A stretch of 64,000 bases of DNA from Nemertoderma westbladi (taxonomy: Eukaryota > Xenacoelomorpha > Nemertodermatida > Nemertodermatidae). A program made the position numbers and the translations under genes. Positions 26,601 to 38,600 of the stretch are shown piece after piece (position 1 is the stretch's first letter; each line of letters opens with the position of its first letter). The notes under the pieces are model-generated. The model made no database searches. It worked only from the letters and a program-made list of their open reading frames with translations, and was not told where the DNA came from. The stretch spans positions 1-64,000 of the forward strand of contig JAUCBJ010007242.1 in assembly GCA_032718475.1 (NCBI GenBank), read 5' to 3'.

Positions 26601-29600
26601 TAAAGAAATCATTATTTATTAATAGTTAAGGTTTGGAGTCGCTAATAGTCCTGGAGGTCATTGAACCGGATTAAATATTGATTTTAAATTTAGATTTATT
26701 TCAGTTACAATACATTTTAATTGAATGTGGTGGTGTTATTTCTTATGTAAACTGCTATACTTAATTATCATCTCACGAGAAGATACAGTGGCACGGTTAC
26801 AGGTTACAGTGGCACGTTTTAATTAAATAGATTATGTTACAGTTTTATTTTTTTCGATTAATGCTGTAATATTTCGCGACGATTTTCCCCTGGAGAGGAT
26901 GACTTTTGATCGCATCGAAGGTCCACCATTTCTTAATTTCAAATGTTGACGATAATATATTATTTAATATAATATCCTTCCCCTCCAGGACGGTTAAATT
27001 CCAGACGGATAACCATTTGAATTCAACCGGGTTTAAAATTAAATACGAATCGGTTGATAAATTATGTGGAGGTCATATAAATGCCACCGATCAACCAAAG
27101 GTTGGTATTTTAATTTTACTTTTAATCATAGATGGTATTTCGGCGTATAAATTTCCTACAATATGTTTTCAATGAATTATTACCGGTAGTTACTGTATTT
27201 ATATTGTACAGTGTAGTCCTACTTATAAACTTTCGTCGCAGAAATCTACATTATATTGTAAATAGGACTTCATGTAAATGCGTGTTACCAAAACATAGTG
27301 ATTAGATGTCGCGGTAGATACAGCACTTGTTTGTCTGTCTGTTCGTGGAAACGTCTTGTTTTTCTGTCTGTCCATGACAACGTTTATTTTTATGACGTAT
27401 TCTATTAGAATCTGTTTTTATTTTTAGACCATCAGCAGTCCGGGATTCAATGGTTCACTCATCGACCTGCCGCTACATATCCGGTGTTATTGGAACATCC
27501 AAGCCGATCCGAATCACGAGATGCAGCAGGTAATAATAACCGGTTCTCGCCGCTGGGATGCAATGCAGCATCTCCATGCAGCATACGCACAGTTCCCGAA
27601 ATCATCTGCATTATCTATCAAGATTAGTTAGTGTCTTGTGTAGTAGACGATTCAGGAATGACATTGTCATACAGTTCACAGGCTGAGAAAGCACAGGCAG
27701 GCTCAGCAAGATAGCGAACAACAGACAACAGCAACAAGGTTGATGCATACATAGATCAACATGCAAGACTTACATGGCAAACTGGCATACATGGCGAACT
27801 CCATAGAAGCATTAAAAGCATGTCCAATAATAAAGCGAGTGGATTAGATGAAATCCCAGCGGAGGTATGGAAAACCGGAGTGCTAAACAGACCACTATTG
27901 AATGTTTGCAACCGGATGTTAAAAGGGGAAAAGCCACCACCAATTTGGACTAAAGGTCAACTAAAGCCTCTCCCCAAGAAAGGAGACCTCGGCATACCAA
28001 CGAACTATCGTGGGATCTGTCTGCTTGTGGTAGCTGCCAAAATATACAATAAAATGATTCTATATAGGATTCGGCCTCACATAGAGAAACTACTGCGTAA
28101 GAGCCAAAATGGATTTCGACCAAATAGATCAACAATAGCTCAGATACTTGCGCTACGGAAGCTGGTTGGGCTAGTACAGTAGTTTAGTAGGTCAGCAAGA
28201 CTCACCCGCCTTGTCTATATCCTACAATATACGTATCTCTTATACTACTGTACTGTACTAACGGTTCTTAAGGGCACGTGTTTGTGGTCAAAATTTAAAA
28301 AAAAAAACAAAAAAACATTTTTTTACGGATTCTGGATCAACATTTAATGGCTATTTCAAAACTGAAAACGACAATGCAAGATCTCTTTTAGTTCTCGAGT
28401 TATAGCTGTCTGTTTGTCTGTCAGTCGGTCAGTCTGACAAAATTTAAGAAACACATGCAATGTACAATTTTGTCATACTGTAGGAATTTTGCTGTTTAGT
28501 GATCACATTTATAATGTCAGTCTCAACGTTTCATGTATTCTAGATTGTCTGTCATTCTGCCTGCCTGCATTCATGTCTATCTGTCTGCCTGTCTGTCTTT
28601 CTGTTTGTTGGCCTGTCTGTCAGTCAAAAAGTAATGAATGAAATACACAACTGAAAATATTGTTATAGAGGTTTTCCTGGTCTATGATTCCATTTCTTAT
28701 GTCCGTTTTAACGGTTGGTCTATTAGGATGTCTGTCTGTCTGTTATATTTTGACGGACAGACCGACATGAATACAGACCCAACACAAAGCCATTATATTT
28801 AAATATTGACATCAGAAATGGAACCACCGACCAGGAAAACCCCTTTAAATCATTTTTTAGCGATGTCTTGTCCTTTCCTAAATTTCTACGGACAGATTGG
28901 CTGATAAACAGACAGACTGACAGTCTGAAATTTTTCAAACGTCAAAACTAACTTCGGTATTGAAATCACCGACCAGGAAAACCCCCATAACCTAAATTTC
29001 AGTTCGGTAGTGTGTTTCCTTAATTAGTGACTGACAGACAGACAGATTGTCCGACAAACAGACAGACTGGAATTCATCAAAAGTCAAAACTGATATCGGA
29101 AATGCAATCACCACCCCAGAAAACCCTCATATCGAAAATTTTAGTTAAGAAGGATTCTTCCTTATTTTTTCAATACAATTATCCCTCCATTTAACATAAA
29201 CTGGCGGGAAGGTTTAAAACTTTAAATGACTTTATCTCAGAATTTTATTTTTCACTCATGTACCTGTTTCTCTGTAACTAGTGGACCAAATTGCATGAAA
29301 TTTTCAGTATATGTTATTCTACTAATCCTTTATAGGTGGTAGCACATTTAAACATGTGGGTTAGAAATTTAAAAAGTTACATCTCAAAAAACGGCCAAAA
29401 TACGTGTTATTTTCACTTTTCCTAAATAACATTTTTCACTTTGAAAATTTCTGGTGATCACAATAATTTTTTTATTCTAACTGCTGTAACTCCCGTTTAG
29501 GTTATTATAACTGTTGTAACTCCCGTTTAGGTTATTCTAACTGTTCTAACTCCCGTTTAGGCTATTCTAACTGCTGTATCTCCCGTTTAGGTTATTCTAA

Positions 29601-32600
29601 CTGCTGTAACTCCCGTTTAGGTTATTCTAACTGATGTAACTCCCGTTTAGGTTATGTTTAGGTTATTCTAACTGCTGTAACTCCCGCTTAGGTTATTCTA
29701 ACTATTCTAACTCCTGTTTAGGTTATTCTAACTGCTGTAACTTCAGTTTAGGTTATTCTAACTGTTGTAACTCCCGTTTAGGTTATTATAACTGTTGTAA
29801 CTCCCGTTTAGGTTATTATAACTGTTGTAACTCCCGTTTAGGTTATTCTAACTGTTCTAACTCCCGTTTAGGTTATTCTAACTGTTGTAACTCCCGTTCA
29901 GGTTATTATAACTGTTGTAACTCCCGTTTAGGTTATTCTAACTGTTCTAACTCCCGTTTAGGTTATTCTAACTGCTGTAACTCCCGTTTAGGTTATTCTA
30001 ACTGCTGTAACTCCCGTTTAGGTTATTCTAACTGATGTAACTCCCGTTTAGGTTATGTTTAGGTTATTCTAACTGCTGTAACTCTCGTTTAGGTTATTTT
30101 AACTGCTGTAACTCCCGTTTAGGTTATTCTAACTGCTGTAACTCCCGTTTAGGTTATTCTAACTGATGTAACTCCCGTTTAGGTTATGTTTAGGTTATTC
30201 TAACTGCTGTAACTCTCGTTTAGGTTATTTTAACTGCTGAAACTCCCGTTTAGGTTATTCTAACTGCTGTAACTCCCGTTTAGGTTATTCTAACTGTTGT
30301 AACTCCCGTTTAGGTTATTCGAACAGCTGTAACTCTCGTTTAGGTTATTATAACTGTTGTAACTCCCGTTTAGGTTATTCTAACTGTTCTAACTCCCGTT
30401 TAGGTTATTCTAACTGATGTAACTCCCGTTTAGGTTATGTTTAGGTTATTCTAACTGCTGTAACTCTCGTTTAGGTTATTCTAACTGTTGTAACTTCCGT
30501 TTAGGTTATTCTAACAGCTGTAACTCCCGTTTAGGTTATTCTAACTGATGTAACTCCCGTTTAGGTTATGTTTAGGTTATTCTAAATGCTGTAACTCTCG
30601 TCTAGGTTATTCTAACTGCTGTAACTCCCGTTTAGGTTATTCTAACTGCTGTAACTCCCGTTTAGGTTATTCTAACTGTTGTAACTCCCGTTTAGGTTAT
30701 TCTAAGTGTTGTAACTTCCGTTTAGGTTATTCTAACTGCTGTAACTCCCGTTTAGGTTATTATAACTGTTGTAACTCCCGTTTAGGTTATTCTAACTGTT
30801 CTAACTCCCGTTTAGGTTATTCTAACTGTTGTAACTCCCGTTTAGGTTATTCTAACTGTTGTAACTCCCGTTTGGGTTATTCTAACTGTTGTAACTCCCG
30901 CTTAGGTTATTCTAACTGCTGTAACTCCCGTTTAGGTTATTCTAACTGCTGTAACTTCCGTTTAGGTTATTCTAACTGCTGTAACTCCCGTTTAGGTTAT
31001 TCTAACTGTTGTAACTCCCGTTTAGGTTATTCTAACTGTTGTAACTCCCGCTTAGGTTATTCTAACTGCTGTAACTCCCGTTTAGGTTATTCTAACTGCT
31101 GTAACTCCCGTTTAGGTTATTCTAACTGATGTAACTCCCGTTTAGGTTATGTTTAGGTTATTCTAACTGCTGTAACTCTCGTTTAGGTTATTTTAACTGC
31201 TGTAACTCCCGTTTAGGTTATTCTAACAGCTGTAACTCCCGTTTAGGTTATTCTAACTGTTGTAACTCCCGTTTAGGTTATTATAACTGTTGTAACTCCC
31301 GTTTAGGTTATTCTAACTGTTCTAACTCCCGTTTAGGTTATTCTAACTGCTGTAACTCCCGTTTAGGTTATTCTAACTGCTGTAACTCCCGTTTAGGTTA
31401 TTCTAACTGATGTAACTCCCGTTTAGGTTATGTTTAGGTTATTCTAACTGCTGTAACTCTCGTTTAGGTTATTTTAACTGCTGTAACTCCCGTTTAGGTT
31501 ATTCTAACAGCTGTAACTCCCGTTTAGGTTATTCTAACTGTTGTAACTCCCGTTTAGGTTATTCTAACTGTTGTAACTTCCGTTTAGGTTATTCTAACTG
31601 CTGTAACTCCAGTTTAGGTTATTCTAACTGTTGTAACTCCCGTTTAGGTTATTCTAACAGCTGTAACTCTCGTTTAGGTTATTCTAATAGCTCTAACTCT
31701 CGTTTAGGTTATTCTAACTGCTGTACCTCCCGTTTAGGTTATTCTAACTGCTGTAACTCCCGTTTAGGTTATTCTAACTGTTGTAACTCCCGTTAACGAT
31801 ATTCTAACTGCTGTACCTCCCGTTTAGGTTATTCTAACTGCTGTAACTCCCGTTTAGGTTATTCTAACTGCTGTAACTCCCGTTTAGGTTATTCTAACTG
31901 TTGTAACTCCCGTTAACGATATTCTAACTGCTGTAACTCCCGTTTAGGTTATTCTAACTGTTGTAACTTCCGTTTAGGTTATTCTAACAGCTGTAACTCC
32001 CGTTTAGGTTATTCTAACTGATGTAACTCCCGTTTAGGTTATGTTTAGGTTATTCTAACTGCTGTAACTCTCGTTTAGGTTATTCTAACTGTTGTAACTT
32101 CCGTTTAGGTTATTCTAACAGCTGTAACTCCCGTTTAGGTTATTCTAACTGATGTAACTCCCGTTTAGGTTATGTTTAGGTTATTCTAAATGCTGTAACT
32201 CTCGTCTAGGTTATTCTAACTGCTGTAACTCCCGTTTAGGTTATTCTAACTGCTGTAACTCCCGTTTAGGTTATTCTAACTGTTGTAACTTCCGTTTAGG
32301 TTATTCTAACAGCTGTAACTCCCGTTTAGGTTATTCTAACTGATGTAACTCCCGTTTAGGTTATGTTTAGGTTATTCTAACTGCTGTAACTCTCGTTTAG
32401 GTTATTCTAACTGTTGTAACTTCCGTTTAGGTTATTCTAACAGCTGTAACTCCCGTTTAGGTTATTCTAACTGATGTAACTCCCGTTTAGGTTATGTTTA
32501 GGTTATTCTAAATGCTGTAACTCTCGTCTAGGTTATTCTAACTGCTGTAACTCCCGTTTAGGTTATTCTAACTGTTGTAACTCCCGTTTAGGTTATTATA

Positions 32601-35600
32601 ACTGTTGTAACTCCCGTTTAGGTTATTCTAACTGTTGTATCTCCCGTTTAGGTTATTCTAACAGCTGTAACTCCCGTTTAGGTTATTCTAACTGATGTAA
32701 CTCCCGTTTAGGTTATGTTTAGGTTATTCTAAATGCTGTAACTCTCGTCTAGGTTATTCTAACTGCTGTAACTCCCGTTTAGGTTATTCTAACTGTTGTA
32801 ACTCCCGTTTAGGTTATTCTAACTGCTGTAACTCCCGTTTAGGTTATTCTAACTGTTGTAACTCCCGTTTAGGTTATTCTAACAGCTGTCAGGTAAGGTC
32901 AGGTCAGGTATTCTAGGTCATTGATCAAGAAAACTTGCCACCTCCATGCAGCATAAAGGAGGTGCCACCTGTAGCTGCATAGACCCTCTTACTAGGGCAA
33001 ATCTGGTCCTGTAACTAGGACCCCCTTCGTTCTGGGATAAGGACGCCCTTGGTCCTGGATTAAGGACCCATATACTTGGCTGCAGGGGTATATGGCCTGA
33101 CCAGGCAGATGGTGATCTACCAATGGCTGGTTAGGAGTAGAGTGTTCTCATGTCCACTCTGAGGGCACTTCACTGCGACCTGCACCTGGCAGCAAGGGTA
33201 CAGGGCATGACCCAGCAGATGAGCTGCAACAGCCAATGGTGGGTCATGTACGCCAGAGTAGATATGGGTGATGGGCCTCATATCTGACTCCATTGCGACA
33301 CCCACCCTGTGGAATGGCAAACCAGGGTGTGGTATTTGCCCCGAGAGCTGACTCGGCAAAAAAGCACCCCCCAACCCCCACTATGGATTACATTAGCAAT
33401 GCGGAGGTCCGGCCACTAGAGGCCAGTGGAATTACCGGACACAATCGGCCTCACAGGCGTCAGTTAACTCCTGACCGGCTGCCTGTCTCACCCCCTACTG
33501 GAGAGAGAGCAGCCAACAATTCTTTGAGTCCCTTTCCTGATGACCTTTCTGGCCCAAACCCTGGGTCACCAGGGAGGCCAGATTGTGATGGGGAGAGGGA
33601 TTCTGGAGTTGGAGGCTACTCTCATGTTCCACCCCGACCAACAAAGCCATTGGTGAATCTGAGGCAAGTCACTAGACTAGCCTCAGTAAACACCCTAACA
33701 CTCGGGTCCCCAATGCGACAAGGTGAGCTGACTGCCTTGGCAGATAAGCTTTCTCTTAGCGCAGTGGGTGTTCAAGAGCACCGAATGCAGACTGGACAGA
33801 CTGATGAGGTTCTGATTAAGGACATGGGGGGCGGTTGGCGACTCGCCCTCGCGTCAGCAGATGATAGTGGCAATGGTGGAATTGGTCTATTGATGAATCC
33901 AACTGCACATGCAGCATTGGACAAAATAGACCAAATCTCTAACCGCATCATCCGTTGCCACTTCTCATGTTCTGGAAGACTGGCTAAGAAGTTTCCTAAG
34001 GTGGTTCTGATTGTGTGCTACTCTCCAACTAGTGTTGCCCCTGTAGAGGAGGTGGAAAATTTCTACCACAATCTACAAGCAGCAACTGATGGAGTGGATC
34101 AGCATGCATTCTTAACATTCCTGGGAGACTTTAATGCAAGTCTGCATCAATCACCTACATCGCCCTGGGTCTATAGCAATAGTGTTAACCGAAATTCTGT
34201 CCATCTTCAGGATTTTATCTCTGGAAATGGATTGTTTTCGGCTGGAACCCAGTTCAAGAAGCGAACTGGAAAGCTATGGACTCATAGTGGACCCAGTGGT
34301 CACAAGTCCCAGATAGACCATATTCTGTTTCGTAGGAAATACAGGAGCTCTATACAAGACTGTAATGCATTTACACTTCGACCCTTCTCCAGTGATCACC
34401 GCCTTATTGTGGCCAAGGTAAGACTTAGTCTGCGTGCTAGCAGAACAACGAAATCTGCCTTGCCACGGCATGACTGGTCCTCTCTGTTGCAACAGCCAAG
34501 TGTGAGATCCAGCTTCACACTACAGCTGAGCAACAGGTATGAGGCTCTTGCCTCTGAGGCGGCAGATCACTGTGAGGGCTATACTGCCTTTACAGAAGCA
34601 GTTAAGTTAGCAGCTGCAGAAACAGTTCCTGTATACCCTCGAAACAGGAAAAGGGCCCCCTGGACTGACAACAAAATTCAGAAGTGCCGAAATGACCTTC
34701 ATAAGGCGCAGAAAGAGTCCCGACTCAAACAGACTACAGCGGCCAAGAATGCAGTTAAAGCTGCATCTAGGTCCCTGAACAGGCAGTACTCTGTTAATCT
34801 ACAGGAGCTAATAAACCAACAGGTTGATGCCATCAATGATGCTGACGACAGCAGGCAATCATCCCAGGCATGGAAATCGATCAATCTGCTTACTGGGCGG
34901 AAAAGCCAACCAACCACCAAGGTTAAGGCTGAATCACCAGCCGATCGCCTCAATGGTTGGAAAGCCCACTTTGAAAAGCTCCTCAATAATGACAGGGTAT
35001 TGCCTGATAACTTTATAGAAGTAAAAGTGTCTGAGTCTGTACTCCCAGATATTCCCATTGGCGATATCTCCTTTGCAGAAGTGAAGGCTGCTGCAAAGAG
35101 CATTAAGACCAATCGTGCCAGTGGAGTAGATGGTGTTCCCCCTGAGGTCTTTAAAATACCTGAGTGTTTAAAGCTCATCTATCCCATCATAGTAGACATG
35201 TACCGTACAACAAGAGTCCCACAAGAAATGAAAACAAATAAGTTGGTGCCAGTTCCCAAGAAGGGCAACCTAACACTCTATGGTTCTTTTCGGGGAATCT
35301 CATTGATCTCGATTGCTGCAAAACTATACAATAGAATTCTATTAAATCGCATCAGGGATCCCATTGAGAGACTGCTACGTGGAAATCAGAATGGGTTCCG
35401 TAAAGGTCGTGGGACCATGGAGCCCATTTTGGCACTTAGAAGGATAATTGAAGAGTTATCAAAAAAGAAAGACAGGCATCTGGCTGTTATCTTTGTTGAC
35501 TTCTTCAAGGCCTTTGATTCAGTCTCTCGCTCACGTATGTTCAGCATACTTTCATTATATGGGATTCCTGATGAAATTATTGCAGCAATCAGATCAGTAT

Positions 35601-38600
35601 ACGATGGTTCGACAACATTTGTGTCTACTGTTGACGGTGACACAGAACCATTTGAAGTGTTATGGGGCGTCCTCCAAGGAGACACACTTGCACCATTCTT
35701 GTTCATTATTGTGGTTGACTATGTTCTACGCATGTCCTTAGATCATCATAATGATGATGGGGTGATGATAACTCCACCTACTGGCTCCAGAAGTCGAGGA
35801 AATCCTGCCAAGTACCTAACTGATCTAGACTTTGCTGATGACTTAGGAGTACTCTCAGAATCATTAGAGGGAGCCCAGCGGCTCCTCAGCTCATTAGAAC
35901 ATGCTGCTTCTAGTGTTGGTCTTTTTATTAACTCCAGAAAGACCAAAATTCTGACAGTTAACTTTGAAAGTCCTCAGCAAGTCTCTGATCGGATGAGCAT
36001 AAGCTCAAAGGATGGTATGCTTGAGCATGTGGACGACTTCTGTTACCTGGGATCATGGATCCGGAAGTCAGGTGAGGACCTTCGAATACGTAAGGGAAAG
36101 GCATGGGCAGCCTTGAATAGGCTTTCCAGGATTTGGAAGTCACCTAGAATTAATCGGAAACTTAAGGTCCGATTATTTAGAGCAGCAGTAGTTCCAGTAC
36201 TCCTCTACGGGAGTCCATGCTGGGCTCTAACTGCTGAGGACACCAAATCTCTGGATGGCACATTCACAAGAATGCTACGCCGGGTACATTGTGTCAAGTA
36301 CAATGCACACATCTCCAACCAGACACTATATAACATTGGAGGTGTCTCATTGGTTCCCCCAAGCTTGACACTAGAACAAAATCGCCTCCGCTTTGCAGGA
36401 CATTGCTTTCGCCGTGAGGACCAGCCAGTGCATAATCTTGTACTTTGGCAGCCTCATGGAGTGAATAAGCATGGTGGACAGCCCATGACTTTCTTGAGAC
36501 GCATCTTAAAGGACACTGGCCTTAAAGATGCGGATGATCTAGCAAATGTCATGGGTGATAGGGAGTTGTGGCGGCGCAATTTTGTTGACAAGCCGGCACA
36601 GCATTCTTAAAAATGCAGCTGCAATGCAGCATGCCGATCCTAGTAGTAACAGCTGTAACTCCCGTTTAGGTTATTCTAACTGTTGTAACTCCCGTTTAGG
36701 TTATTCTAACTGCTGTAACTCCCGTTTAGGTTATTCTAACTGCTGTAACTCCCGTTTAGGTTATTCTAACTGTTGTATCTCCCGTTTAGGTTATTCTAAC
36801 AGCTGTAACTCCCGTTTAGGTTATTCTAACTGTTGTAACTCCCGTTTAGGTTATTCTAACTGCTGTAACTCCCGTTTAGGTTATTCTGACTGCTGTAACT
36901 CCCGTTTAGGTTATTCTAACAGCTGTAACTCCCGTTTAGGTTATTCTAACTGTTGTAACTCCCGTTTAGGTTATTCTAACTGCTGTAACTCCCGTTTAGG
37001 TTATTCTAACTGCTGTAACTCCCGTTTAGGTTATTCTAACTGCTGTAACCCCCGTTTAGGTTATTCTAACTGCTGTAACTCCCGTTTAGGTTATTCTAAC
37101 TGCTGTAACTCCCGTTTAGGTTATTCTAACTGTTGTAACTCCCGTTTAGGTTATTCTAACTGCTGTAACTCCCGTTTAGGTTATTCTAACTGCTGTAACT
37201 CCCGTTTAGGTTATTCTAACTGCTGTAACCCCCGTTTAGGTTATTCTAACTGCTGTAACTCCCGTTTAGGTTATTCTAACTGCTGTAACTCCCGTTTAGG
37301 TTATTCTGACTGCTGTAACTCCCGTTTAGGTTATTCTAACAGCTGTAACTCCCGTTTAGGTTATTCTAACTGCTGTAACTCCCGTTTAGGTTATTCTAAC
37401 TGCTGTAACTCCCGTTTAGGTTATTCTAACTGCTGTAACTCCCGTTTAGGTTATTCTAACTGTTGTAACTCCCGTTTAGGTTATTCTAACCGCTGTAACT
37501 CTCGTTTAGGTTATTCTGACTGCTGTAACTCCCGTTTAGGTTATTCTAACTGCTGTAACTCCCGTTTAGGTTATTCTAACTGTTGTAACTCCCGTTTAGG
37601 TTATTCTAACTGCTGTAACTCCCGTTTAGGTTATGATAACATTCAAATCCATCGACGTAGAATCCGAAACGAACGGAGATTGTCGCGATAAATTCGTTAG
37701 AATTATAGACCCTGCGGACCGGAACAGAGTGACAGAAGCGCCTCTGTGTGGGAGTAAGAACGCCAGTTCCCTCAACCCATACTACAGTCACGGGCCTTCG
37801 CTAGAGGTCAGTTCAATAATAATAATAATAATTACCCTTCATACAGTTTTAGTACGTTTCGAACCCAGCATTCATTGTGCAAACAGTGCGTGAAAACTGT
37901 AAATTAACATTTTGCTTTGCAAACCAACTCTTAAACGATATGGTGTATTTCTCAAAACTTTCTTAGCACTTAAAAATTTTCATGAGACCGAGCCGCTGCT
38001 GAGATATATCCCGCCAGGTTGGCGATACTAAAACGAATGATACTGGGGCGGGCTTGGTTGTCCGCACAGAGAGTCAAATAAATTGTTAAAATAATAAACA
38101 CAACCAGACGGCCAAGTACATTGGTATTGAGCTCAGTGGCAGCAGATTATGGTATTGACAGATGGGAGGCCATGAGGAAGTAAATTGCGGACATACAAGG
38201 TATCAGATAGTATTTCCAGGTCTAACTTTTACCTGAGCCGCTGCTGAATGGTTAGAGCTATTCAGCAGAGAATATATCTATTATCGGTATATATCTATAT
38301 CTATTTTTTTTTAATAAATGGTTTACAGGGTAAGCTAGAGAGAGACAAGTCTTTTCGAATTTCATTATTAATTGTATTTATTGTTTTTCTTTAGGTTCAC
38401 TTTCAAACTACAACGAATTCTGAAATATCCTACCACGGCATACAGTTTGAGTACCGCACTATGGACTGCAGCAGAAACTATAGCGAGCAGTCCGGGGTCA
38501 TACAGAGTCCCAACTGGCCCAGAAAGTACCCCCACAACCTAGACTGCCTCATACGTGTTACCGTGGCAACGGGTCGCAAGATAAGTCTATTTGTTCATTC

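Noticed and set aside
34699-35178. 159-codon minus frame inside the LINE
   Set aside because: Antisense shadow of the intact reverse transcriptase frame, without any family features.
36546-37691. 381-codon frame of [10 protein letters not shown] repeats
   Set aside because: Product of the 30-bp acceptor minisatellite joined to the wrong frame of LINE 3' sequence and CUB exon 13.
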